A stretch of 25,635 nucleotides of DNA from Thiomargarita sp. (GCA_020721025.1 DYNO01000015.1:3455-29089); one strand, 5' to 3'. Shown: positions 15,533 to 23,925, counted from the stretch's first letter. Numbers and translations: made by a program. The notes: generated from the letters alone by a model not told the origin.

Positions 15533-18500
15533 ATGCTTCCTATGCCCACAGATAATTTAGATTACCCACAACCATTAATTTCAGTCATCGTTCGCACCCA
15601 AAATCGCCCCTATTTACTCCGCCGCGCTCTGCAAAGCCTATGTGAGCAAAGTTATCCCGCGCTCGAAGTTGTGATTATCAATGATGGCGGCAAAAATATC
15701 GCTGAAGTGGTTGAAAAGTTCAATTTACAACTAAATATCCAATTAGTTCAGCATGATAGCATCAAAGGACGAGCAACTGCGGCAAATAGCGGGCTGCAAA
15801 CAGCACAAGGGGAATGGATTGCATTTTTAGATGATGATGACACTTTTGAGCCGGACGGTTTAGAACGGTTGGCGCGCTATATTGCGTGGGATAAAGACTT
15901 GATTTATGGACAAGTGCAAGTGATTCACATGGCGACTGATCCCGAAAAAATTGTCAAAGCCGGAATTTTCGCCGAGCCATTTGATGCCGACCGGTTGCTG
16001 TTGGAAAATTACATTCCGATTTGCGCTTATCTGTGCAAAAAAGAGATTGCCTTGACCGTAGGCGGTTTTGACCCAGAATTTACATTTTTGGAAGATTGGG
16101 AGTTTTTATTTCGGCTGTCGCGTCATATTAGTTTTCACTATCTTCCTGAATTAGTTTCAAATTATTGTATTTGGGGCGAAGCCTATGCCACCGGCAAAAA
16201 TACCGAGCAAGAAATTTACTATCGCACCTTGTTGTTTCAAAAACATCACGCGCTCTTCACACCAGAAACGCTCAGAAAAGCCAGTTTAGCGAGTATTAAA
16301 CACACCAGTCGCCGTTTAGATGAAGCACATGCTCGTTTTCAACAAACTTTGCAATCCGTGCAAGCGCAACAGACTGGAATTCTTCATCAATCTCAAATTA
16401 GCCACGCGCAAGAAATTCAACAATTGCACGCGTCCCACGCGCAAGAAACTCAACAATTACACGCGTCCCATGCCCACGAAGTGCATCAATTAAATCTCCG
16501 CTATAATGATGCACATCAACAGTGGAATTTAGACTATCAAAAATTAGCGTGGCAATTAGACGCTGAAGTGGCAAAAATTCAAAAAATTGCTGAAGACAAT
16601 CAAGTTATTCTCAATGAAAATAAACAACTTGCGGACAAACTGCATCAAGCAAATTTAGAAGTTTTGCGTTTGCGCGAACAGGTAGCGACTCAAACTCAAG
16701 AAAAAGATCGGTTGCAAGATGAAAAAATTCAATTGCAGCAAGAAAATATCCAACTGTTTGAAACTCAAGCAATTGCCCATCAGCAACGAATTAACGAATA
16801 TCACGCCCAATGTCATTACTTGCAAGTGCAGCTCAACTCGTTAACGGCTGATTTACAAGCACAAAATCAACATTGGCAAGCACGAATGCAGCAGTGGCTT
16901 TGGCGATTGGCTTCACATATTGCATTTGCGCCCGGCGAAATATTAGATTTATCAAATTATGGTGTTGTGCCCAGTATTCGTTTAGTTACCGCTGAAACCT
17001 GTGAAATGCAAGAAGTGGTGCCTATTTTAGTGGGAACAATTCAAGCACCGATGCCAATTTTATCTGGAAAATCAATTTATTGGAAATTCTCTTGGCAAAC
17101 TTCAGAAATAGCTCAAGTGATATTATTACGGTTAGGAACGTATGGCAGAATCAATCACTGTCACCTTAAGCTACTGATTTTCCAAAAAAACGGTGAACAA
17201 CTACTGCTCTGTAATGCAGCTTACTTAAATGGTCAAACGGTCAAAGATAATAGTTATAACGCATTTCTGCTCGATAAGCCATTGACTAAAGGGAACTATT
17301 TGGTTGAATTAACATCGCCGGATGCCGATAATGCCTACAATACCCTATGCGTTTGGTTGACTTTACGTTATTCGCGGGCGGGCGGAAATATTATCAAAAA
17401 CTACCGCTATTCTTTGCCTAACCATTTGAATCTGCAAGTAACTCTCACAACATTGAACTATTTACCCAGAATCAGCGTTGTGATGCCGGTGTATAACACG
17501 CCCAAAGATTTTTTGATTGCGTGCATTGATTCAGTGATTCAGCAAATTTATCCGCATTGGGAGCTTTGTATCGCCGATGATGCCTCTACAGAAAATTATG
17601 TGCGTGAACTGCTTGAATCTTATCAAGAAAAATACCCAGAACAGATCAAAATTGTTTATCGCCCTGTCAACGGTCATATTTCCGCGGCAACGAATTCTGC
17701 TTTATCCCTTGCGACAGGCGAATATATTGCCCTGCTTGATCATGACGATGTGCTAACCGAAGATGCATTGCTTGAAGTGGTTAACGCATTGAATTCACAG
17801 CTAGAAAATGGCGAGTCACGGATTGATTTGGTCTATTCGGACGAAGATAAACTGGATGAAATGGGCGGTTTCGATGAACCGTTTTTCAAACCAAGTTGGT
17901 CGCCTGAGAATTTAAAAGGACAAATGTACATTGGGCATTTGGGCGTGTATCGCAAACGGATTTTAGATGAAATTGGCGGTTTTCGCGTGGGTTATGAAGG
18001 CAGTCAAGATTGGGATTTGGCATTACGCTTTACCGAAAAAACGCAACAGATTGTTCATATTCCAAAAATTTTGTATCATTGGCGCAAACACAGCAATTCT
18101 ACTGCTGCCAATATTGATAACAAAGAATACGCAGTGAAGATGGGATTGAAGGTAGTGCAGGAGTCGTTGGATCGAGATGGTGAGGGTGGCGTTGCAGAAT
18201 TTAACAGTTTAAACAATTGCTTAGTCGTGCATTATCCGGTATCTCCTGATAATGCCCCGCTGGTCAGCATCATTATTCCCACCAAGGATCATGCGTCATT
18301 ATTGGCGGACTGTTTAGAGTCGATTTGCACCGATAATCCTTATCTGAACTGGGAAGTGATCATTGTCGATAATGGCAGTAAGGAAGCGGAAACTTTTGAG
18401 TTATTTGCTGAATATCAACAAAAGTTAGGTAAACAATTCAAAGTGTTACCGTGTCCCGGTGCCTTTAATTTCTCATATTTGGTCAATCAGGGCGTGAAAG

Positions 18501-19126
18501 CGGCAAAAGGACAATTTTTGTTGCTACTGAATAATGATACCAAGTTATTAGCTCCTACCAATTGGCTAGAAGAAATGGTGGGATATGCCCAACGTCAGCA
18601 AATTGCTTGTGTGGGAATCAAACTTCTGTATCCCGATAATACACTACAACATGCTGGCGTGGTGTGTGGCATTGGTGGCGTGGCAAATCACAGTCATCTC
18701 AACCATCCAATTGAAAGCCCGGGCTATTTTAGTCGATTGACCATCGTATCAAATTATTCAGCAGTGACAGCAGCGTGTTTGATGATTCGGCGGGAACTTT
18801 GGGAATTGGTCGATGGTTTTGATGAAAAATTGGCGGTCGCATTCAACGATGTCGATTTTTGCTTGCGCCTGTGGGAAAAAGGTTATCGCCATGTTATCTT
18901 GCCGCATGTCCAATTTTATCATTATGAATCAAAGAGTCGTGGGCGAGAAGATACTCCAGAAAAATTACAACGCTTTCATAAAGAGATCGCCTACATGCAA
19001 AAACGTTGGAAAACTGTGCTGGATGATGATCCGTATTACAACATCAATTTGAGCAAGTTTGCCTGCGATTTTTCCATTGATCTAAATTCCATTTATCACA
19101 GTAATAATGATGAAGAACTCGAATAA
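15533..19126 (+). CDS. Large protein with three GT2 glycosyltransferase domains and a coiled coil
   Basis: A 1197-residue protein with three family 2 (GT-A) glycosyltransferase domains. GT2-1 covers residues about 14-245 (SVIVRTQNRPYLLRRAL, FLDDDDTFEP, EDWEF). Residues about 257-460 are a Gln/His-rich coiled coil that begins with three 11-residue repeats. Residues about 465-635 form an unassigned, probably beta-rich domain. GT2-2 covers about 644-885 (ISVVMPVYN, LLDHDDVL with its DxD-type metal site, GSQDWDLALR). GT2-3 covers about 909-1160 (SIIIPTKDHASLL, LLLNNDTKL, FNDVDFCLRLWEKGY). GT2-2 and GT2-3 resemble tandem domains of O-antigen or surface-polysaccharide transferases. No signal peptide or membrane segment is evident, so it should act on the cytoplasmic face. 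Sugar donors and acceptor cannot be read from the sequence. It overlaps mupP by 20 bases. Confidence 0.87.
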   Translation: MLPMPTDNLDYPQPLISVIVRTQNRPYLLRRALQSLCEQSYPALEVVIINDGGKNIAEVVEKFNLQLNIQLVQHDSIKGRATAANSGLQTAQGEWIAFLDDDDTFEPDGLERLARYIAWDKDLIYGQVQVIHMATDPEKIVKAGIFAEPFDADRLLLENYIPICAYLCKKEIALTVGGFDPEFTFLEDWEFLFRLSRHISFHYLPELVSNYCIWGEAYATGKNTEQEIYYRTLLFQKHHALFTPETLRKASLASIKHTSRRLDEAHARFQQTLQSVQAQQTGILHQSQISHAQEIQQLHASHAQETQQLHASHAHEVHQLNLRYNDAHQQWNLDYQKLAWQLDAEVAKIQKIAEDNQVILNENKQLADKLHQANLEVLRLREQVATQTQEKDRLQDEKIQLQQENIQLFETQAIAHQQRINEYHAQCHYLQVQLNSLTADLQAQNQHWQARMQQWLWRLASHIAFAPGEILDLSNYGVVPSIRLVTAETCEMQEVVPILVGTIQAPMPILSGKSIYWKFSWQTSEIAQVILLRLGTYGRINHCHLKLLIFQKNGEQLLLCNAAYLNGQTVKDNSYNAFLLDKPLTKGNYLVELTSPDADNAYNTLCVWLTLRYSRAGGNIIKNYRYSLPNHLNLQVTLTTLNYLPRISVVMPVYNTPKDFLIACIDSVIQQIYPHWELCIADDASTENYVRELLESYQEKYPEQIKIVYRPVNGHISAATNSALSLATGEYIALLDHDDVLTEDALLEVVNALNSQLENGESRIDLVYSDEDKLDEMGGFDEPFFKPSWSPENLKGQMYIGHLGVYRKRILDEIGGFRVGYEGSQDWDLALRFTEKTQQIVHIPKILYHWRKHSNSTAANIDNKEYAVKMGLKVVQESLDRDGEGGVAEFNSLNNCLVVHYPVSPDNAPLVSIIIPTKDHASLLADCLESICTDNPYLNWEVIIVDNGSKEAETFELFAEYQQKLGKQFKVLPCPGAFNFSYLVNQGVKAAKGQFLLLLNNDTKLLAPTNWLEEMVGYAQRQQIACVGIKLLYPDNTLQHAGVVCGIGGVANHSHLNHPIESPGYFSRLTIVSNYSAVTAACLMIRRELWELVDGFDEKLAVAFNDVDFCLRLWEKGYRHVILPHVQFYHYESKSRGREDTPEKLQRFHKEIAYMQKRWKTVLDDDPYYNINLSKFACDFSIDLNSIYHSNNDEELE
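16400..16498 (+). repeat. Three tandem 33-base coding repeats
   Basis: Units at 16400-16432, 16433-16465 and 16466-16498 encode SHAQEIQQLHA, SHAQETQQLHA and SHAHEVHQLNL, an 11-residue (hendecad) coiled-coil repeat in the glycosyltransferase. The first two units are nearly identical at DNA level and the third has diverged, which suggests a recent duplication. Confidence 0.85.
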
Positions 19127-19787
19127 GTCGTTGATAAATACCGTGTTGTTTGATTTGGATGGTACCGTGTTGGATACCGCGCAAGATTTGGTCGGTGCGT
19201 TGAATATTGTGCTGCAAGAACAAGGATGTAGCCCAGTTAGTTTGGAAAAAGCCCGTCCTTCAGTCTCTCTTGGGGCGGGAGCGTTGATTAAGTGCGGTTT
19301 TGGATATCGCAGTGACGAACCAGATTTTGAAACTTTGCGACAACGTTTGGTAACAGTGTATAGTGAGCATATTGCTGATTATACTTGTTTATTTGACGGC
19401 ATGGATGATGTGCTGACAACTTTAGAACGACAAAATATTCGTTGGGGCATCGTCACCAATAAAATCACTTTTTTGACTGAATCGCTGTTAGAAAAATTAG
19501 ATTTAACAAAGCGTTGCGCCTGTGTTGTCAGCGGTGATACCCTCTCGGAGAAAAAACCACATCCTGCTCCCTTGCTTCATGCGTGTCAATTGGCACAGAG
19601 TGATCCAACTCGTTGTATTTACGTGGGAGATGCGGCGCGGGATATCGAAGCGGGACAACGGGCGGGAATGCAAACTGTCGCTGCTTTATACGGTTATATT
19701 GCAGAAAATGATAATCCTCATCATTGGAATGCGACCGCGATGATTGACAAACCATTGGATTTATTAAATTGGTTGGAGCTATGTTAG
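19107..19787 (+). CDS. mupP: N-acetylmuramic acid 6-phosphate phosphatase (HAD family)
   Basis: A HAD-superfamily phosphatase of 226 residues, of the phosphoglycolate phosphatase type. MupP removes the phosphate from MurNAc-6-P so that AmgK and MurU can rebuild UDP-MurNAc. HAD motif 1 is FDLDGTVLD (Asp16 and Asp18), motif 2 is the Thr in VTNK, and motif 4 is GDAARDIEAGQRAG. The closing segment, YGYIAENDNPHHW followed by DKPLDL, matches MupP as I recall it better than Gph. A Gph role (phosphoglycolate) is the main alternative. Two adjacent ATGs (19107 and 19110) lie inside the end of the glycosyltransferase frame, without a clear Shine-Dalgarno sequence, implying coupling. It overlaps the next gene by 7 bases from that gene's ATG. 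Confidence 0.8.
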   Translation: MMKNSNKSLINTVLFDLDGTVLDTAQDLVGALNIVLQEQGCSPVSLEKARPSVSLGAGALIKCGFGYRSDEPDFETLRQRLVTVYSEHIADYTCLFDGMDDVLTTLERQNIRWGIVTNKITFLTESLLEKLDLTKRCACVVSGDTLSEKKPHPAPLLHACQLAQSDPTRCIYVGDAARDIEAGQRAGMQTVAALYGYIAENDNPHHWNATAMIDKPLDLLNWLELC

Positions 19788-20836
19788 ACGACGTTCGAGA
19801 TTATTTGCAACAAGAGCTACGTTTGCCGGAAATTCGCGGCGAAGACTGCGTTCATGCCCATATTGAAACTGCCTCGTGTCGAGCGTGTGTCGAAATTTGC
19901 CCAAAGCACGCATGGCAGTTGAGTGATGAAAGTTTGGGGATTGATACCGAAGCCTGCGATGGTTGTGGTTTATGCGCGCCGGTGTGTCCACAAGGAGCAA
20001 TTTTGCATGATCATTTTCCATTCTTACGCCAATTTAATCAATCAGTTATCGCGTTAGTGGCGTGCGAACGAGCGGGGATTGAACCCGGCAAGGGAGTGAT
20101 TCCCTGTATTCATGCGTTTAGTTTGGAAGAAATTCTAAAATTGTATCAAAAACAAGAAGTTCGTGGCTTTTTGGTCTGTCATGCCGACTGTTCGCAATGT
20201 TCACGACACAGTAGGTTGAATTTGTCCACTCAATTAGAACAGATTAATGTCGCATTAGGGCAGCGTAAACAAACGGGTTTAGTGTATCGTGATGTTTCTA
20301 TTGAAATTTGGCGAGAACAACGTGATAAGTTACCCCAGCCCGTGGTGAAGGGGCCCGAAGTCAGTCGGCGGAATTTCTTGCGGTTGGGGGCGCAACAGGT
20401 GGTACAGGAAACTTTGAAAGCTAAGGGCATGGTGGAGGAGAAAAAATTTGTGCCGCCCGGTGCATTATTGTCTGCCAGTGACACGGCGATTTTTCCGTAT
20501 GTGCCTCATTTGCAACCAGAATTGTGTAATGGCTGTGATGCGTGTTTGCAAGTGTGCCCTCATCGAGCGTTGTTGTTGGATTTGGAGCAGGCGCGTTATG
20601 TAGTCAATGTGGAGAATTGTTCTCACTGTTTGATGTGTCAAGATATTTGTGCCCAGAAAGCGATTCAAGTTGTACAATGGGTTGTACCTCAAGCAATACA
20701 ATTTTCACTACACACAGCAAGATGTAAACACTGTGGCAGACCGTTTCATCGTCCTGTGGAATATCAAGCAGATTCAACAACTTGTCATATTTGTAGCCAA
20801 GTCAATCATTATCGCAATTTGTTTCAAGTATATTAG
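19781..20836 (+). CDS. Multi-cluster 4Fe-4S ferredoxin-type protein
   Basis: A cytoplasmic iron-sulfur protein of 351 residues (355 if a TTG at 19769 is used; numbering here follows that). Four 4Fe-4S motifs are visible: Cys27-x9-Cys37-x2-Cys40-x3-Cys44-Pro, Cys63-x2-Cys66-x2-Cys69-x3-Cys73-Pro, and near residue 255 onward CNGCDACLQVCP and CSHCLMCQDIC. Between the pairs lies a region with scattered cysteines (ALVACERAG, VIPCIHAFS, GFLVCHADCSQC), reminiscent of MvhD-type subunits. Near the C-terminus two CxxC pairs (CKHCG, CHICS) could bind zinc. SRRNFLRLGA around residue 200 looks like a twin-arginine motif but is internal. It probably carries electrons in an oxidoreductase, whose partner is not visible. 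I prefer the ATG at 19781, although GGAG lies only two bases before it. It overlaps mupP. Confidence 0.8.
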   Translation: MLDDVRDYLQQELRLPEIRGEDCVHAHIETASCRACVEICPKHAWQLSDESLGIDTEACDGCGLCAPVCPQGAILHDHFPFLRQFNQSVIALVACERAGIEPGKGVIPCIHAFSLEEILKLYQKQEVRGFLVCHADCSQCSRHSRLNLSTQLEQINVALGQRKQTGLVYRDVSIEIWREQRDKLPQPVVKGPEVSRRNFLRLGAQQVVQETLKAKGMVEEKKFVPPGALLSASDTAIFPYVPHLQPELCNGCDACLQVCPHRALLLDLEQARYVVNVENCSHCLMCQDICAQKAIQVVQWVVPQAIQFSLHTARCKHCGRPFHRPVEYQADSTTCHICSQVNHYRNLFQVY

Positions 20837-21122
20837 ATAATTTTAGGTTATTCATGAACCAGTTAGCCCAAATTCTCAAAGATTCCAATTGCAAACTGAC
20901 TCAATTTAAAACTGTTGAAGTTCAATTTTATGTGCCAATAACATCGCTTAACTCCCTCAGTTGCGTCACATTTTAATTGTGGTGAGGATTCTAAATCGTG
21001 AATTCATTGATTTTACCGACGACGAAAGTTTATCCACTGCATTGAACATCAAAAAGCGATTATAATAGCGAGAAAGTTAGGTTGTGTATCTCGTTGTTCA
21101 TCAATTTATTTTCATGAGATAG
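20837..21122. other. Gap with possible gene remnants
   Basis: No intact gene. A 40-codon frame at 20854-20976 (MNQLAQILKDSNCKLTQF…) ends at a TAA. A second open stretch in another frame, 20952-21065 (LPQLRHILIVV…TDDESLSTALNI…), follows and has no start. Both read like protein rather than random sequence, and together suggest a decayed gene. The first piece vaguely recalls the N-terminus of type I restriction enzyme R-like proteins, from memory only. A TATAAT lies at 21061-21066 without a well-spaced -35. Confidence 0.35.
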
Positions 21123-21371
21123 GTGAAATATGTCGTGTTCTCTTTGGAATCGCTGTTTGATGATGTTGGCTTTATGGGGATGGCACCAGCATACAGTGTT
21201 TCGATATTGGTGAATGAAAATGATTCTCCATACACATTGAATTTAGTCAACACTGGGCTGTTTTGTACAACGGTCTGGACTAATTTCCATAGCTCGAATG
21301 GCAATTCTGGTTTGCTCAGTACTTCCCATTCTGGCTGGGCAGGTAGTGACCTCAATCCTGACCTTTGCTAA
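21123..21371 (+). pseudogene. Disturbed 5' end of the FN3 surface protein gene
   Basis: An ATG at 21130, with AGG six bases before it, opens a signal-peptide-like stretch (SLWNRCLMMLALWGW) in the same frame as the large downstream gene, but a TGA stops it at 21211-21213. From about 21190 the +2 neighbouring frame, open from 21123 to 21371, gives Ser/Asn-rich extracellular-looking sequence (ILVNENDSPYTLNLVNTG). The original frame is open again from before 21298. This pattern suggests two compensating frameshifts, or else an unrelated short frame. Confidence 0.35.
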
Positions 21372-23925
21372 AAACAAGTATGGCACAGCTCGAATTGACG
21401 CGTGGGGAGATTTTACTGGATTAAATTCCTGTTTCCTCTGCCTTTGTCCGGGCGCAAGCATTCCAATCGACGTGCGGGTCAATGCGTTGCCGCTATTTGA
21501 CAGCAAACCGCTGCTCACCACCCACGCGCCCCTGCCTTATACCTACAAAGTGACTGCCACTGATCCCGATGGCGGCGATTCACTCAAAATTTCTGCCCTG
21601 ACTAAACCCACATGGTTGACGCTGACTGACAATGGCAATCGGACAGCAACGCTTTCTGGTTCGCCCGGTTGTGGGGATTCCAAACATCACCCGATCTCGC
21701 TGGAAGTCACGGATAGTATGGCGAAAGTGAAACAAGATTTTACGCTGGATGTTTACCCGTGTGCAGCAAGCAATTTGAGCATCGGCGGGGCAACGGTCAG
21801 CACGTTGAATTTATCTTGGACAGACAATAGTTTAGATGAAACGGGTTATCGGATTTACCGAAACGGGGTTGAATTAACGCCCAGTCCGCGAGTTGCTGCC
21901 AATACCACCGCGTTTACTGACACCGGGTTGGCGTGCAGCACCACCTATGCTTATCAACTCGCCGCGACCAATGAAATTGGAAATTCTTTGATAATTGAAA
22001 GAGTTGCGACCACTGCCCCTTGTCCGCCCACCGATTTAACTTCAACTGCGACCCCATTTCAAATCAATTTGGCATGGACGGATAATAGCCCAGATGAAGC
22101 GGGTTTTAAAATCTTGCGCGATCATAATGAATTCTTGCCCAGTCCGGTCGTGACGGAAAATGTAACAGCTTACAATGACTTAGGTTTAACGTGTAGCACC
22201 CCCTATTTTTACGAAGTGCTTGCCACCAATAGCAATGGTGATTCCACCAGAATTAATAAAATTGTGACTACCTTGCTCTGCGCGCCGACTTTATTGTCTG
22301 CTATTGCCACCCCCGATCAAGTTGATTTAACATGGCAAGATAACAGTCCCGACGAAGCTGGATTTAAAATTTTTCGAGATGGTCAAGAATTAACGCCCAG
22401 TCCACGAGTGAACACGCCAAATGTCACGACTTACCGCGATCTCGGCTTGAATTGTGGCACAACCTATTATTACGAAGTATTTGCGACCAACATTTACGGC
22501 GATTCGCTCAAAACAGATACCACCATTATCACCTTGCCTTGCGCGCCGAGTCATTTCACCACGACCGATGTTGACGAATTTTATTTTCGATTTTCTTGGA
22601 TAGACAATAGTTTAGATGAGACTGGTTTTAAAGTTGAACGGGACGGCATCCTGCTTCACACCACTGCTGCCAATGTGACATTATTCGATGACTGGCGTTT
22701 GTATTGTGACACAAATTATCACTATACTTTGAAAGCCACCAATGAACGCGGTGATTCCTTCCCCGTTTTCCTCAATTTAGCGACAAAACCTTGTCCAATC
22801 AGTTCTGCACCGCCGGTACCTTTGAAAGATGGCTATATTACTGATCAGAGAACGAATCATGGGCAAACTGCGATCAATTTGACGATAGAAACAACCGGAA
22901 GCGTGGCGGGGGGAATATTGGCGGGTAAAAATATCACGCTTGCAGCGGGTGCAACTCTCAGCGGTGGGCAAGTCAGTGGTTTTAATACCAATTTAGGCGT
23001 GATGGACAACATTACCGTGACGCAATATTCTGAAGTACAAGGCGGGAATTATGCGGGAAAAATTGTCAATCATGGCACGATTACTGGGGCAACTTTTGCG
23101 GCGGGTACGGAAGTTGAAAATCATGGGACGTTAAAAAATCCGTTGATTTTGCCCGGCGTGAAAGTGTCCGGTGGAAAAATGACGGGAACAATCATCTCGT
23201 TAGGCGAATTTGAAAATGTAGAGATTTCCCCTTCTGCCAAAATTATCACACAAGTCAGCGCGATACCGCCAGAAATTTTTCAACAAAGTGATGCTCAAAC
23301 TTTAACCGCCCTACCTTCCAGTGTATTGAGCGAAATTTCGCCCGAACAATTTGCACAAATTCCCGTCGCAGCCCTCAGCGGTTTAACGGCTCAAAATATG
23401 GGTGCGATCTCGCCACAAGTGATTCAATCGTTGGAGGCTGAACAAGTGGCAGCGTTGGATGTGGAGCAATTCAAGCAAATGCCAGAGGAGAGCGTCGCAA
23501 AATTTTTGACCAATTTCGATGCGACGGCAATCACGCCACAAGAAGCAGAAAAATTATTACCGCAAGGCTGGAAAATGGATGCAGCGGGAAATTTAACCGT
23601 GCCACCCCATACTCAAATTGCTTTGAAAACCGTCAGTTTGGCGCAATTGCCCGAAGGGATTGCAATGCCCAGCCTGCCAGATTTAAACAGTAGTTTTGCG
23701 TTGTATGGCAAGGGATCGCAACCGGTATTATCGCAATTAAATCAATTGGGTGTTCAAGATAATTTCACGTTGGCTCAACAACCGGTCGGCGTTGTTCATG
23801 CCACTGTCGCAGGAAGTGAGGCAAATCCAACCCGAAATAAATTCGCCTTCATGATTGATCCTGAACACTTGTTTATTTTGGATGAAAATGCGTTGCGGGG
23901 TTTACAATTGAATGAGCAAGGGTAA
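21298..23925 (+). CDS. Cell-surface protein with Ig-like, four FN3, beta-helix and 16-residue repeats (interrupted)
   Basis: 875 residues to an in-frame TAA. Residues about 75-153 form an Ig/cadherin-like domain (YTYKVTATDPDGGDSLK, KPTWLTLTDNGN, a He_PIG-like pattern). Four fibronectin type III domains follow at about 156-240, 243-325, 328-413 and 416-499, spaced 84-87 residues and each with two conserved cysteines. Residues about 510-655 form a Gly-rich, short-strand region that looks like a right-handed beta-helix. Residues 656 to about 750 hold 16-residue repeats. It is likely an exported adhesin or sheath component. The start is uncertain: the ATG at 21298 begins a hydrophobic stretch (MAILVCSVLPILAG) that could act as a signal peptide, but it has no ribosome-binding site and the region upstream looks frameshifted. 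The protein continues in frame past the stop, so this gene is probably broken or recoded. Confidence 0.7.
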   Translation: MAILVCSVLPILAGQVVTSILTFAKNKYGTARIDAWGDFTGLNSCFLCLCPGASIPIDVRVNALPLFDSKPLLTTHAPLPYTYKVTATDPDGGDSLKISALTKPTWLTLTDNGNRTATLSGSPGCGDSKHHPISLEVTDSMAKVKQDFTLDVYPCAASNLSIGGATVSTLNLSWTDNSLDETGYRIYRNGVELTPSPRVAANTTAFTDTGLACSTTYAYQLAATNEIGNSLIIERVATTAPCPPTDLTSTATPFQINLAWTDNSPDEAGFKILRDHNEFLPSPVVTENVTAYNDLGLTCSTPYFYEVLATNSNGDSTRINKIVTTLLCAPTLLSAIATPDQVDLTWQDNSPDEAGFKIFRDGQELTPSPRVNTPNVTTYRDLGLNCGTTYYYEVFATNIYGDSLKTDTTIITLPCAPSHFTTTDVDEFYFRFSWIDNSLDETGFKVERDGILLHTTAANVTLFDDWRLYCDTNYHYTLKATNERGDSFPVFLNLATKPCPISSAPPVPLKDGYITDQRTNHGQTAINLTIETTGSVAGGILAGKNITLAAGATLSGGQVSGFNTNLGVMDNITVTQYSEVQGGNYAGKIVNHGTITGATFAAGTEVENHGTLKNPLILPGVKVSGGKMTGTIISLGEFENVEISPSAKIITQVSAIPPEIFQQSDAQTLTALPSSVLSEISPEQFAQIPVAALSGLTAQNMGAISPQVIQSLEAEQVAALDVEQFKQMPEESVAKFLTNFDATAITPQEAEKLLPQGWKMDAAGNLTVPPHTQIALKTVSLAQLPEGIAMPSLPDLNSSFALYGKGSQPVLSQLNQLGVQDNFTLAQQPVGVVHATVAGSEANPTRNKFAFMIDPEHLFILDENALRGLQLNEQG
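21763..22794 (+). repeat. Four tandem FN3-domain repeats
   Basis: Units of about 252-261 bases. Each encodes LxLxWxDNSxDExGFK/YRI-like strands, a GLxC[S/G]TxY segment, an AT[N]…GDS turn and ends at a Cys-Pro or Cys-Ala-Pro. The closing Cys codons lie at 22021, 22279, 22540 and 22792, preceded by one at 21760, showing the regular spacing. Confidence 0.85.
23263..23553 (+). repeat. Six 16-residue solenoid-type repeats
   Basis: Five exact 48-base units from 23263 and a sixth of 17 codons. Each begins with a hydrophobic residue, often followed by Pro (IPPEIF, LPSSVL, IPVAAL, ISPQVI), has hydrophobic residues at positions 5-6, and usually Gln/Ala near positions 13-16 (EQFAQ, QNMGA, EQVAA). The pattern fits short helical hairpins in a solenoid. 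Confidence 0.75.

Noticed and set aside
16400..16498. CRISPR-like short repeats
   Set aside because: The units are directly adjacent without spacers and encode an in-frame coiled-coil repeat.
20385..20415. Twin-arginine export signal in the 4Fe-4S protein
   Set aside because: SRRNFLRLGA lies about 200 residues into the protein, with no hydrophobic stretch of signal-peptide type after it.
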